A program made the position numbers and the translations under genes. Under the pieces are notes generated by a model. It was not told the origin of the DNA, did no database searches, and was given only the letters and a program-made list of their open reading frames with translations. From contig AP023053.1 of assembly GCA_019703815.1 (NCBI GenBank), forward strand, positions 234,995 through 298,994: DNA of 64,000 nt, given 5' to 3'. This DNA is from Thaumasiovibrio occultus (GTDB lineage: Bacteria; Pseudomonadota; Gammaproteobacteria; Enterobacterales; Vibrionaceae). Below are positions 25,449 through 35,366 of the stretch, in pieces (within the stretch, counting starts at the first letter, position 1; the number at the start of each line of letters is the position of its first letter).

Positions 25449-26393
25449 TTAGCACTTGCACTTGCATTGTCCCATCTCCCAGCCATGCTCTTCGGCCAGT
25501 AGCGCTAATGCACTCATTTCTGCTTTGGTTTCCTCAATTAGCCATTGTGTAATGTCATCCAATAGCGGCGATTTTTGCTTTTGATGGTAGTAGTACTTCC
25601 AAGTGCCCTGTTGAATGCTCACGCCGGTTGGACAGTGAAGAAAGTTTTGCTGCAATTCGGGCAGCACCAGTAATAGATCTGTCACTGTGGCACCTTGGCC
25701 TGACAGGCAAGCGCTTAGCGCGAGATCGAGATAGAAATAGGTGAGGTGGCGCACGGGTGCGGTGTCACGATGCCCAACATATTCCAACCAGCTTTGCCAA
25801 TCGATCCTATCTAGTGTGGGATGGATCCGGGTTTGGGTTAAGACATCATTGAGTTCCAGTTTCTGTGACCCTGAAGCGTAGACGGGCGCGACATATTCTG
25901 GGCGCAGCAGCGACACACTGGGATCTTGCACCGCTTTGCGGGTATTGAAGATCAGAATGTCGTAATCACTTTTGTGCAATCCGGCATCTTCATCCAGTGT
26001 GGGCACGACTACTATCTCAAGTTCCGGGTACTTGTCATTCAGATGCTGCATTTTCGGGATCAAATTTCGGGTGGCATAACTTAAAGCCGCTTTGATCACA
26101 ATGCGTTGGCTGTCTCTCGGTTGCCACGCGCTAATCATGCTGTCGAGGGCTTCAAAATGTTTACTCAACGCGGCATAGAGTGCTTGCCCTTCCGCGGTGA
26201 GCAGAATGTGTCGATGGTGGCGCTCGAACAGAGGGGTTTTTAGCTCATCTTCTAGGGCGCGAATTTGCCGACTCACCGCACTTTGCGTCACATTGAGCTC
26301 GTCTGCGGCGAGAGTGAAACTGAGTTTTCTTGCCACCGCTTCGAACACTTTTAAGCCATTGTGAGAATAAGGGAGGTTGGGATAGGGTTTCAT
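25449..26393 (-). CDS. LysR-family transcriptional regulator, GcvA-like
   Basis: The 314 residues have the LysR HTH at about 10-65 (GLKVFEAVARKLSFTLAADE, then VTQSAVSRQIRALEDELKTP), resembling GcvA/TrpI-type members. The C-terminal effector domain is periplasmic-binding-like. ATG 26393 has AGGA seven bases upstream. The tail is an unusual CKCKC. It is divergent to the MATE pump gene, which it probably controls; the intergenic space is about 100 bp. Confidence 0.85.
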   Translation of the reverse strand: MKPYPNLPYSHNGLKVFEAVARKLSFTLAADELNVTQSAVSRQIRALEDELKTPLFERHHRHILLTAEGQALYAALSKHFEALDSMISAWQPRDSQRIVIKAALSYATRNLIPKMQHLNDKYPELEIVVVPTLDEDAGLHKSDYDILIFNTRKAVQDPSVSLLRPEYVAPVYASGSQKLELNDVLTQTRIHPTLDRIDWQSWLEYVGHRDTAPVRHLTYFYLDLALSACLSGQGATVTDLLLVLPELQQNFLHCPTGVSIQQGTWKYYYHQKQKSPLLDDITQWLIEETKAEMSALALLAEEHGWEMGQCKCKC

Positions 26394-26495
26394 TCGCAAT
26401 TCCTATGATCTGAACTCATGCAAGACTGACATAAATATCAATTGAAAACCAGCAGTGCTATCGCTACTTTGAGGCCTCTAAAAATAGAGGTATTC

Positions 26496-27857
26496 ATGAA
26501 ACTCATTCTCTCTCTCGCATTTCCTTTGATCATCTCACAGCTGATCAATATGACGCTGGTATTAACTGATGTGTGGATGATGTCACGCCTGTCGGTCGAG
26601 GCAATTGCGGCCGGTGGTCTGGGCGCCGCAGTTTACAATTTCGTTATTATGATTGCCGCTAGCATTGTGGGTTGTGTCGCCAACTTGATTGCGATTGCCT
26701 TTGGTAAGCGCGCTACCCAGCCCGAGCTAGGTGACCGCGAGGTTCGTGAAGCCGTCAAGGGCGGTGTGCTGATGGCTATCGTATTAAGTGCGGTGAGCTT
26801 AGGTCTGTTTGCTATCGCGCCGCAACTGCTCATCAAAGCACAACAGCCCGCAGAAGTGGTTGATCTGGCGATGGTATATCTCGACGCCCTTAAATGGACT
26901 GCGATTCCAGGATTGATGCTGCTGGTATTTCGCGGCTTAACCAGTGCCTTTGGCAGCGTTCGTTCGATTATGGTGATGTCGCTCGCTACGATTGTACTGA
27001 ATGTGCCGATCAGCTACGTGTTGGCATTTACTTTTGGCATGGGCCTTAGCGGCTTGGGCTTGGGCTCTGCGCTGGCTGCGGCTATCGTGATGCTCAGCTA
27101 CGGTATTTGGGTCTTCTCTCAGCCGTTGTTTGCGCCTTTTTCGCCATGGCTTAACTTGCATGAGTACCGTATTAAATTGCTGTGGCCGCTCGCCGCACTT
27201 GGTTTGCCGATTGGACTCGCGTCATTGCTAGAGCATGTGCTTATTTATGGCGGCACCTTGATGGCAGGTACCATTAGTATTACCGCGCTCGCGCTGCATC
27301 AGATCTTGCTGCAGTGTTTGGGCTTTACGTGGAATATCAATTTCGGCTTATCACAAGCTGCTGCGATTTTGGTGGGGCGCGATTTTGGCGCTGGCAATAT
27401 CGCGGGGATCAAGCGAACGGCGATTCGCGCCTTTGGCTTAGTGAGTGGCTTGAGTTTAGCCCTTGCTGCGGTGTTTATCGGTTGGCCTGAAAGCATTGTT
27501 GCTCTGTTTAACTTGGCCCAAGAAGGGGAGGCGGTCACACGCCTGTTTTATAGCGTCCTTTTGGTTGTTGCGCTGTCGTTTATCGTTGATGCATGGCAAT
27601 TACTGGCGATCAACTTGCTGCGTGGCATGAAGATCGTGATGGCACCGACGGTGATCACAGGGATTGGCTACTGGTTATGCGGTTTGCCTGCCGCTTGGTG
27701 GTTGATGGGCATTTATGGTCTTGGCGGAATTTGGGCAGGGATCGGTATTGGCCTTGCGATCACGGGTGTGCTATTGCTGGTGTTATTGTTGAAAGCGATC
27801 CGTGAGCAAGAGCATCCGCGAGTTGTGGAGGTGCTTTCTGATAGCCCGGTCTGCTAA
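26496..27857 (+). CDS. MATE-family multidrug efflux transporter
   Basis: The product of about 453 residues has 12 hydrophobic helices, arranged as two MatE halves: N-terminal SLAFPLIISQLINMTLVLTD and second-half LLWPLAALGLPIGLASLLEH. ATG 26496 (MKLILSLAF) has TAGAGG five bases upstream; the longer frame from 26442 has no such site. MATE pumps export cationic drugs with Na+ or H+. It is convergent with tkt, with a shared terminator between them. Confidence 0.88.
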   Translation: MKLILSLAFPLIISQLINMTLVLTDVWMMSRLSVEAIAAGGLGAAVYNFVIMIAASIVGCVANLIAIAFGKRATQPELGDREVREAVKGGVLMAIVLSAVSLGLFAIAPQLLIKAQQPAEVVDLAMVYLDALKWTAIPGLMLLVFRGLTSAFGSVRSIMVMSLATIVLNVPISYVLAFTFGMGLSGLGLGSALAAAIVMLSYGIWVFSQPLFAPFSPWLNLHEYRIKLLWPLAALGLPIGLASLLEHVLIYGGTLMAGTISITALALHQILLQCLGFTWNINFGLSQAAAILVGRDFGAGNIAGIKRTAIRAFGLVSGLSLALAAVFIGWPESIVALFNLAQEGEAVTRLFYSVLLVVALSFIVDAWQLLAINLLRGMKIVMAPTVITGIGYWLCGLPAAWWLMGIYGLGGIWAGIGIGLAITGVLLLVLLLKAIREQEHPRVVEVLSDSPVC

Positions 27858-27868
27858 TGGTTTACGAA

Positions 27869-27898
27869 AAAAGAGCGGCATTTGCCGCTCTTTGTATT
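27869..27898. terminator. bidirectional terminator between MATE and tkt genes
   Basis: AAAGAGCGGC and GCCGCTCTTT (27870-27893) make a 10-bp stem with a four-base loop. Ts follow on the plus strand and As precede, so both convergent genes can end here. Confidence 0.85.
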
Positions 27899-27912
27899 TC
27901 AGGCGTTTATAT

Positions 27913-29910
27913 TTAGCTATCTAACAAGTCGTTGGCGGTTGCGACGACGTTTTCTGTGGTGAAGCCAAACAGCTTGAACAGCTCATCAGCGGGGGCAGAT
28001 TCACCGAAGGTGGTCATACCGATAATGCGACCATCGAGACCAACGTATTTGTACCAGTAATCCGCGATACCCGCTTCGATGGCGATGCGGTTGGTGACAC
28101 TGGCGGGTAACACATGCTCACGATAGGCCGCGTCTTGCTGATCAAACGCATCAGTTGATGGCATCGACACCACGCGCACTTGCACGCCTTGGGCGATCAG
28201 CTCGCTCGCCGCATTCATGGCTAATTCAACTTCAGAGCCGGTCGCGATCAAGATCAGATCTGGCACGCCGCTGCTATCACGCAGGATATAGCCGCCTTTG
28301 GCGATATTGGCGACTTGCTCGCTATCACGCGCTTGCTGAGCCAAGTTTTGGCGTGAGAACACTAGCGCAGTCGGGCCGTCTTTGCGCTCAATAGCGCGTT
28401 TCCAGGCCACAGCTGACTCGACCTGATCACAAGGACGCCAAGTGCTCATGTTGGGCGTAACGCGCAGTGATGCCAATTGTTCCACTGGCTGGTGGGTTGG
28501 TCCATCTTCACCCAAGCCAATCGAGTCGTGGGTATAGACTTCAATGTTTTGCACTTTCATTAGCGCTGCCATGCGCATTGCATTACGGGCGTACTCGACA
28601 AACATCAAGAAGGTCGCGCCGTAAGGAATGAAGCCGCCATGCAGTGCAATACCGTTGACGATCGCTGTCATGCCAAATTCACGTACACCGTAATGGATAT
28701 AGTTGCCGGATGGATCGGATGGGGTTAATGCCTTCGAGCCTGACCACATGGTGAGGTTGGAAGGGGCGAGATCTGCTGATCCGCCTAATAATTCAGGCAA
28801 TAACGTGCCAAACGCTTCGATGGCATTTTGCGATGCTTTGCGTGAGGCGATGGTCGCCGGATTGGCTTGTAATTCTGCGATTAAGCTTGTGCTCGCTTGC
28901 TCCCAATTGGCGGGTAACTCACCGGCTACTCGACGTCGGAATTCTGCAGCCAGTTCAGGATACGCCTTCTCGTACGCTGTAAGTTTCTCACTCCACGCCT
29001 GCTCTTTTGCCTTACCTGTCTCTTTGGCATCCCATTGCTCGTATATTTCGGTTGGAATCTCAAATGGCGCGTAAGGCCATCCCAAAAACTCGCGTGCTGC
29101 GAGGATTTCTTGCTCGCCTAACGGCGCACCATGGCAATCATGAGAGCCTGATTTGTTCGGCGAGCCAAAACCAATTACGGTTTTACAACATATCAAAGTT
29201 GGACGTTGGGTGTCTGATTTTGCTGACTCAATTGCGGCGTTGATCGCGTCGCTATTGTGGCCGTCTACACCGGCGATGACCTGCCAACCGTAACTTTCAA
29301 AGCGCTTAGCGGTATCGTCAGTGAACCAGCCCTCGACGTGACCATCGATTGAGATCCCGTTGTCATCCCAAAAGGCGATCAACTTACCCAAACCGAGTGT
29401 GCCTGCAAGAGAGCACGCTTCGTGCGAGATCCCTTCCATCAAACAGCCATCGCCAAGAAAGGCGTAGGTGAAGTGGTCGACAATCTCGTGACCGCCACGG
29501 TTAAATTGCGCAGCGAGGGTTTTCTCAGCAATCGCCATACCCACAGCGTTGGTGATCCCTTGGCCTAGTGGGCCGGTGGTGGTTTCAATGCCCGGCGCAT
29601 AGCCATATTCTGGGTGGCCAGGGGTTTTTGAATGGAGTTGGCGGAAGTGCTTCAACTCATCCATCGGTAAATCGTAGCCAGTGAGGTGGAGCAGCGAATA
29701 GATCAGCATGCTGCCGTGGCCATTAGACAGCACAAAACGGTCGCGATCAGCCCAATTAGGGTTGGTTGGGCTGTGGTTGAGGTGATCGCGCCACAGTACT
29801 TCGGCGATATCAGCCATGCCCATTGGTGCGCCGGGGTGGCCTGAGTTTGCTTTTTGGACGCCATCCATACTGAGTGCGCGGATAGCGTTTGCCAGTTGTC
29901 GTCTTTCCAT
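27913..29910 (-). CDS. tkt: transketolase
   Basis: The 665-residue thiamine-diphosphate enzyme moves two-carbon units between ketoses and aldoses in the non-oxidative pentose phosphate pathway. It follows E. coli TktA/TktB nearly residue by residue: [31 protein letters not shown], the ThDP motif [12 protein letters not shown] with [10 protein letters not shown], and the pyrimidine-domain [17 protein letters not shown]. The start is ATG 29910 ([13 protein letters not shown]), with TAGGA upstream; the longer frame is untenable. It follows the transaldolase gene on the same strand, 93 bp away with a terminator between, so it has its own or a read-through promoter. Confidence 0.96.
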   Translation of the reverse strand: MERRQLANAIRALSMDGVQKANSGHPGAPMGMADIAEVLWRDHLNHSPTNPNWADRDRFVLSNGHGSMLIYSLLHLTGYDLPMDELKHFRQLHSKTPGHPEYGYAPGIETTTGPLGQGITNAVGMAIAEKTLAAQFNRGGHEIVDHFTYAFLGDGCLMEGISHEACSLAGTLGLGKLIAFWDDNGISIDGHVEGWFTDDTAKRFESYGWQVIAGVDGHNSDAINAAIESAKSDTQRPTLICCKTVIGFGSPNKSGSHDCHGAPLGEQEILAAREFLGWPYAPFEIPTEIYEQWDAKETGKAKEQAWSEKLTAYEKAYPELAAEFRRRVAGELPANWEQASTSLIAELQANPATIASRKASQNAIEAFGTLLPELLGGSADLAPSNLTMWSGSKALTPSDPSGNYIHYGVREFGMTAIVNGIALHGGFIPYGATFLMFVEYARNAMRMAALMKVQNIEVYTHDSIGLGEDGPTHQPVEQLASLRVTPNMSTWRPCDQVESAVAWKRAIERKDGPTALVFSRQNLAQQARDSEQVANIAKGGYILRDSSGVPDLILIATGSEVELAMNAASELIAQGVQVRVVSMPSTDAFDQQDAAYREHVLPASVTNRIAIEAGIADYWYKYVGLDGRIIGMTTFGESAPADELFKLFGFTTENVVATANDLLDS

Positions 29911-29960
29911 GGGATTCCTACCTGCTCTTAGGGGCTTTATCATTAAGAAAAGGAAGCCAG

Positions 29961-29990
29961 AAATAAAAAGAGGAAGCCCGTGCTTCCCCT
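29961..29990 (-). terminator. terminator after the transaldolase gene
   Basis: On the minus strand GGAAGC and GCTTCC (arms at 72-77 and 82-87 of this stretch) pair around four bases, followed by TCTTTTTATTT. It may reduce but not abolish transcription into tkt. Confidence 0.7.
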
Positions 29991-30002
29991 TTATGGTTAT
30001 CG

Positions 30003-30953
30003 TTACAGTTTAGCGGCAATCATAGTTTCCAACTTGCCCTGATCGATGGCGAAGTTACGAATGCCTTCTGCCAGTTTTTCTACCGCCATCGCGTCTTGAT
30101 TGTGCTCCCACAAGAACTCAGCGTGGCTCATTGTGTCAGGACGCGGCTCACTGGCTACATCGCTCGATAGCTTACGTACAACCGTATCTTGGCTGTCACT
30201 TAACTCTTGTAGCAGCTCAGGGCTGATAGTGAGGCGATCACAACCGGCGAGTTCGAGAATTTCACCAGTATAACGGAAGCTCGCGCCCATAACGACGGTG
30301 TTGTAACCACGTGACTTGTAGTAGTTGTAGATGTTGGAGACAGACATGACACCTGGATCTTCGTGCGGCGCAAAATCACGGCCTTGTTTCGCTTTGTACC
30401 AATCCATAATGCGGCCAACAAACGGCGAGATCAGGTACACCCCGGCTTCGGCACACGCGCGTGCTTGAGCAAAAGAGAACAGCAGGGTGAGGTTACAGTT
30501 AATACCTTCGCGTTCGAGAATTTCGGCAGCGCGGATCCCTTCCCATGTGGAAGCCAGTTTGATCAAGATGCGATCGTTGCTAATACCGGCATCGTTGTAA
30601 AGTTTGATGAGCTTGCGGGCTTTCTCGACGCTGGCGGCGGTGTCGTAAGACAAACGTGCATCGACTTCGGTTGAAATGCGGCCGGGAATAATATCGAGGA
30701 TCGCTTTACCAATGCTCACCGCGAGCATGTCGGCAGTGTCTTCAATTTGTTGGGCGCTGTCGGCACTCTGGTTTTTTGCCCAAGCAATTGCATCAGCAAA
30801 AAGTGGCTGATAATCGGCGAGCTGGGCCGCTTTTAAGATCAGAGAAGGGTTAGTGGTCGCGTCTTGCGGCTGATATTTTCGAATGGCTTCAATATCGCCA
30901 GTATCAGCAACAACAGTGGTTAGTTGACGAAGTTGTTCTAGTTTATTGGTCAT
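30003..30953 (-). CDS. tal: transaldolase, TalB type
   Basis: The 316 residues match the E. coli TalB length and sequence: [32 protein letters not shown], the Schiff-base lysine segment [19 protein letters not shown], and [19 protein letters not shown]. It transfers a dihydroxyacetone unit between sedoheptulose-7-phosphate and glyceraldehyde-3-phosphate. ATG 30953 is preferred over the ATG two codons upstream. It pairs with the downstream transketolase, a usual tal-tkt arrangement. Confidence 0.96.
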   Translation of the reverse strand: MTNKLEQLRQLTTVVADTGDIEAIRKYQPQDATTNPSLILKAAQLADYQPLFADAIAWAKNQSADSAQQIEDTADMLAVSIGKAILDIIPGRISTEVDARLSYDTAASVEKARKLIKLYNDAGISNDRILIKLASTWEGIRAAEILEREGINCNLTLLFSFAQARACAEAGVYLISPFVGRIMDWYKAKQGRDFAPHEDPGVMSVSNIYNYYKSRGYNTVVMGASFRYTGEILELAGCDRLTISPELLQELSDSQDTVVRKLSSDVASEPRPDTMSHAEFLWEHNQDAMAVEKLAEGIRNFAIDQGKLETMIAAKL

Positions 30954-31312
30954 AATCACGGCCCTGTCGTTGAATGCAGTGGTTGCTCACTAGCTTAAGG
31001 TATTTTGCTACATGTCGCTCACATAAAAATAACATTTTGACGGGTTGATTCAATTGTTGTGAGCGAATGTTCCGTTATTGAACGTTAGAATGATTTTATT
31101 TGAGGTTTTTACGCCTGGCATGTCAATCGAAAAAGCGGGATGAAAATGCTCTTATTGATATTTTAGCTTATAAAACAATGAGTTGGTCTTATGCTGTTGG
31201 CTGTGGAAATTTGTCGTTGCTCTGTTCAATTGTTTTGTTGTGATTTCTTTTGTTCATGCTGAGAGCGCGTAATTTGCACCGTGCATGTCCAGAACTTCAT
31301 TTATCAAGGCAC

Positions 31313-31579
31313 TATACCCAAGTGACCTCAAGTTGCAGGATTCAGAGCCGAATCACAAATCCAAGTTCAAGGAAATAGACGCCGTGGAATAGTCGGCTAT
31401 TTCCAAGTCGTTTGACGCTGAAATTGGGGTTGTGAATGGCTCCCGAAAGGCGAGTTGCCTTAACTCCCAGTCTTTGTCAGGGTTTCTTTATTTAGAACCA
31501 CTAAATCTTCAAACCCCTTTCGCGGCTGATAATCAAGTCATTCTCGCTGAACCAAGCACCTTGAGGTTACTTGGGTATA
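31313..31579. repeat. 267-bp MITE-like element with terminal inverted repeats
   Basis: Left end TATACCCAAGTGACCTCAAG (31313-31332) and the reverse complement of the right end TATACCCAAGTAACCTCAAG (31560-31579) differ at one base. The inside folds further: GGAAATAG and CTATTTCC pair near 31370-31410. No reading frame spans it and no clear target duplication is visible. I recall similar repeats in Vibrionaceae intergenic DNA, but that was not checked. The remaining 350 bp between tal and this element hold only likely tal promoter sequence. Confidence 0.7.
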
Positions 31580-31634
31580 TTGGTTGATTTGTTAGCCTTT
31601 TGACGTAAAAGCTGAGGTTGGCGCAGACAACCCT

Positions 31635-34358
31635 TTATTCTGATGGCGGTTCAGTTTGAATTTTGGCCGAAATTTCATCCAATGTATGAAACATATGCTC
31701 TCGGACCTCTCTCAGGTGCACATTGGCACTAACGGGTTCATTTTTCACGGCTTCAAACAGCGATTGCAGGCTGCTGCGCAATGGGGTGGCGGCGATTTTA
31801 TCGGCTGCTTGTAACAACTGTTCAATCTGGCCCAGTGCGCCAGAGGTATCTTGGCGATGCAGTAAGGTTTCAATCCTGTCGACGGTGCGGTGGTGATCGT
31901 GATGGAACTGCCCGAGCTGCTTGAACGCTTGCGCTTCATCGTGGCCGCTGAGGATCAATAAACGCGATTGATCAATATAATGGCGCTGTTGTGAAGGCGT
32001 TGATTGATTTTCATCGGTTGCATAGTGGATATGGGGAAGTAGTGCACGATAGCGCCACAGAATTTCATTGAGCTGTTTCTCATCGACCGGTTTGGTTAGC
32101 ACGAAATCACAGCCTGCATCCAACATACTGCGCTGCGCTTCAATTACGTCATCGACAGTAAACGCGAAGATCGGGATGTAGCCCCATTTATTTTGACGGC
32201 GGATTTCAATCGTGGCTTGTTCACCACTCATCACCGGCATGTGGTTATCCATGAAGATCAGATCGAATGAAGCGTGCTCCACCGCGGCAACGGCCTGTTG
32301 ACCATTAGCGACCAGCTGACACTGGATTCCCAGTTCGTGCAAAAAGTGTTCAAGGACCAATGCATTGATCGAGTTATCATCGGCGATCAGTGCATTGAGT
32401 CCGTCAAAGCACGACAGGTGAGTCGTGGAGGTGCCGTAGGCGGCTGCGGTCATTGCTTTGCCTTGGTGTAACCCGAGCGTGGCGGTGACTACGGTACCGC
32501 GATTGATCTCGCTTTCGATAGAGAGTGAGCCGCTCATTTGCTCTGCCAATTGTTTTGCGAGGGCAAGTCCCAATCCTTTTTCATTGGTATTGCAAGTGAA
32601 GGGTTCGGCCATTTTAAATGCCGCTGCGAGTTGATCAGTGCTAATGCCAAGGCCACTATCGCGACACACAATGTGTAGCTCTAACTCTTTTGAATCTTCA
32701 GTGGCGTTATCCGAGGTTTGATTTATCACTGTGGCTGGATGTTGAGGAGTGGCACTTTGGACTTGATGAGTGCTGATCTCTAACGTGATCGCGCCTTGAT
32801 GGGTATAGCGGATCGCGCTGCTGAGCATGTTAGAGATAATTTGGCGCACCCGCGCTTTGTCGGCATAGAGATATTGCCTCGCGCAATGGTTATCAATGTT
32901 GAGCGTCAGTCCTTTCTCGCTGGCGAGCGGCAAGTAGATATGGCTGAGATTGTCAATCACGCTTTGCAGGCAGAAATGTGAGGGCTGGAGCTGAAACTCA
33001 CCTTTCTCGAGTTGCGCAAAATCTAAAATATCGTCGATCAGCACGGCCATTTGGTTACCGGACTCGATTAGACTTTCCACATGTTGATGCTGCGCGGTTG
33101 TGAGATCTGATTTCACTAATAATCGTGACAAGCCTAGCATCGCATTGACAGGCGTTCTTAGCTCGCCAGAGAGATTGGCCAAGAAGACGCTGCGGGCGAG
33201 GGTCGATTGCTCCGCTTTTTTGACGGCTTGTTTGAGCGTTACTGTGTCTTTGTTGATCCGGCTGCTGGTATAGCGCAGTGCATCGGCAATGGCATCGACT
33301 TCTTTTAGCGAGCGGTCGATGGGCGGACAACTTGTGTCTCCGAGTTTGATCGCGGCCGACAGACGGGTGAGGTGATACCAAGGACGATAGAGAAAACGGC
33401 TTGCTAAAAATGCGGCAAGCAGAACACACAGCGCGATGGCGATATAGAAGATCAGGATTTGCTGATTGATCAGATCGGGTGTGTCGCTGCGCAAGCCAAT
33501 ATCTACATACCATTTGTGCTCTGGCCCCGCGAGCGCCAAGGGAATTCTTATCCCCACATAGCCAGGAAGGGCGTCAGCGATAATGCTGATCTCGTCGCTG
33601 GTGGCTGATTGAGAGAGATTACTCGCCAGCTCTGCGGGTAGCGGCGGGCGTTCACCTAAGACATATCTTGCGCCCGAAAGCGCCCCGGCTTCGCCATCAA
33701 GAAGGCTTACCCCTGTCATCCCCCCTGCACTTAGGTCAAGCGTTTCTATTGCCCGCGCGAGGGCATCGAGTTGGATCTGTGCCAGTAAAAAGTGCTGTAT
33801 TTCGGTCTCATTGTTAACGTGATTCATGGCAATGACCGCCACTGTGATCGGTATGTTCTGGCGCGGTGCTGATGATCCTGCTTCAAGGACAGGCTCATAG
33901 CTAATAGAGGAGAGCTGTAGCTGGCGCTGCTCCATCGGTGTGAGCTCATTGAGTAGAGCGGGGGCTAAAATCTGAGACAGTTGGGGTGACGACATTGAAC
34001 GAGAGCTGGCAATGACACTGTGTTGCGTTCGATCGCGCCGCACGATATGTAACCCGAACAGGGGCGGAAACTCACGCTTGAACTGCTGTAGTACTTGGTC
34101 GCTGTATTCAGGGTTGTGCTCTTGTGACGCAATCGGTGAACTGATCGCAAAATCTTCCAATTGGGTGAAGACGCCTTGAAATTCGTCATCAATTCGATGT
34201 TGAAGTTGCTGCGCCTCAACTACCAGGCGTTCGATACGTTGCTGCTGCAGCGCGTCGGCGGTTTTGGTGTGCGAAATCCAGAAAAGAAGCGAAACGGGGA
34301 TCAAGCCAATGAAGCACAAACAAATAAACAGTCGTTGTTGGTAAGCAGAAAAAAGCAT
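31635..34358 (-). CDS. hybrid histidine kinase lacking the acceptor histidine
   Basis: The 907-residue membrane protein has a first helix (LFICLCFIGLIPVSLLFWIS), a periplasmic domain of about 290 residues, a second helix (LIFYIAIALCVLLAAFLASR), and a HAMP-like linker. A HisKA-like region reads LANLSGELRTPVNAMLG, where SHELRTP is expected. The codon is GGC (33165-33167), two changes from either His codon. The ATPase domain keeps DSGLGIS and GLGLALAKQL but has SSA in the N box. The receiver keeps ADDN, acceptor Asp in IFMDNHMP and TKP. ATG 34358 has AAAGGA six bases upstream. It cannot autophosphorylate by the usual route; it may be a pseudokinase or a phosphatase-type regulator. No clear HPt follows. 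Confidence 0.85.
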   Translation of the reverse strand: MLFSAYQQRLFICLCFIGLIPVSLLFWISHTKTADALQQQRIERLVVEAQQLQHRIDDEFQGVFTQLEDFAISSPIASQEHNPEYSDQVLQQFKREFPPLFGLHIVRRDRTQHSVIASSRSMSSPQLSQILAPALLNELTPMEQRQLQLSSISYEPVLEAGSSAPRQNIPITVAVIAMNHVNNETEIQHFLLAQIQLDALARAIETLDLSAGGMTGVSLLDGEAGALSGARYVLGERPPLPAELASNLSQSATSDEISIIADALPGYVGIRIPLALAGPEHKWYVDIGLRSDTPDLINQQILIFYIAIALCVLLAAFLASRFLYRPWYHLTRLSAAIKLGDTSCPPIDRSLKEVDAIADALRYTSSRINKDTVTLKQAVKKAEQSTLARSVFLANLSGELRTPVNAMLGLSRLLVKSDLTTAQHQHVESLIESGNQMAVLIDDILDFAQLEKGEFQLQPSHFCLQSVIDNLSHIYLPLASEKGLTLNIDNHCARQYLYADKARVRQIISNMLSSAIRYTHQGAITLEISTHQVQSATPQHPATVINQTSDNATEDSKELELHIVCRDSGLGISTDQLAAAFKMAEPFTCNTNEKGLGLALAKQLAEQMSGSLSIESEINRGTVVTATLGLHQGKAMTAAAYGTSTTHLSCFDGLNALIADDNSINALVLEHFLHELGIQCQLVANGQQAVAAVEHASFDLIFMDNHMPVMSGEQATIEIRRQNKWGYIPIFAFTVDDVIEAQRSMLDAGCDFVLTKPVDEKQLNEILWRYRALLPHIHYATDENQSTPSQQRHYIDQSRLLILSGHDEAQAFKQLGQFHHDHHRTVDRIETLLHRQDTSGALGQIEQLLQAADKIAATPLRSSLQSLFEAVKNEPVSANVHLREVREHMFHTLDEISAKIQTEPPSE

Positions 34359-34881
34359 AATTATCCTTTTTTGCGACACGTCTGTGCATGCACGTTGCAC
34401 TCTGTTCTCTTGTCATTTCGCAGTGAAAAGTACCCAGTTCAGAACCGAAAACGGGCCGTTTATATTCTCCGCAAAATGTAAGCCAGCTTAAGTGTAGTCA
34501 GAACGCCAAGATTTAGTGATTTCGATATTGCACGTAAATAACGTGCCTATATTCCATTGTGGAATATTAAAGTTGGATTTTTTAGTTAAACAATGACGCC
34601 GACTCGGAATAAGCTTTGCTGTGACGTCAGGGTGAAAGTGTTGAATATTCGTGGTGATGTTTGGATTCATCAGAATGACATCAACAGCTATTTTACTAAA
34701 TCCGACACTAATTGAAGTGGCTTTGTGGTTAAAATGTGGTCGTTTTGTTGGCATATTGGTGTTGGGAATATGGTATTACCAGTTAATTGTTTACATTCGA
34801 CGAGAGATGCCGCACATTATTGCGTCTAGTCTTCTCAATAATGGCAGTACCTGACGAGAGGGAGTGGGGCATACAGCCCGA
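34359..34881. other. intergenic stretch with two adjacent palindromes
   Basis: No convincing gene was found. Two perfect inverted repeats lie back to back: GCACGT-AAATA-ACGTGC (34530-34546) and ATATTCCA-TTG-TGGAATAT (34549-34567). They could be operators or a processed hairpin pair. A frame at 34651-34854 was judged a chance ORF. Confidence 0.4.
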
Positions 34882-35043
34882 ATGATAAGGAAGTTAATCC
34901 AGGATATTGCGTCAGATCAGAATGCTCATCAAATAAGCAGTTTATGCTTACTTTGTGGTGGCGCTGACCCAACAACTGATAACTTTGCCATCCCCAAGTT
35001 GCTTTTTGATAGCTCTGAAATTGGTCTTACCAATCAGGGGTAA
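34882..35043 (+). CDS. doubtful 53-residue ORF upstream of pntA
   Basis: The frame reads MIRKLIQDIASDQNAHQISS and later CLLCGGADPTTDNFAIPKLL before TAA. The composition looks more protein-like than neighbouring noncoding sequence, but no Shine-Dalgarno or family is recognised. It may be a gene fragment. The 320 bp from here to pntA hold no other gene and should include the pnt promoter. Confidence 0.25.
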   Translation: MIRKLIQDIASDQNAHQISSLCLLCGGADPTTDNFAIPKLLFDSSEIGLTNQG

Positions 35044-35366
35044 TAAGGCGTGCGTTAGTTTTGGCATTAAATAACCAAATAACGTTGCAGGCTTGGGGAT
35101 ATAAATTGAATTTTGTCCTATAGATAGGGATTAATTTTGTTATCTGTAGGTTCTGTGTTTGAGATAAACACAGATGCCTAACTTGAAGTTTGTATCGCAA
35201 CGGATTTCGAGGGGCAGTGTGAGCAAATAAATTGATAAAAAGAATTTAATGGAAAGTTTGGTTCTTCTTTCCCCCTTGATGTGGACCGTCGGGCAACATC
35301 TTGCCTGAGTGACACGTGAAGAGAGCAGAAAGCTGAGCGCGTTTTTTTTGAATATATGGAATAGTT

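Noticed and set aside
34651-34854. A 67-residue plus-strand frame
   Set aside because: No start signal, no family, and protein-like composition not better than chance.
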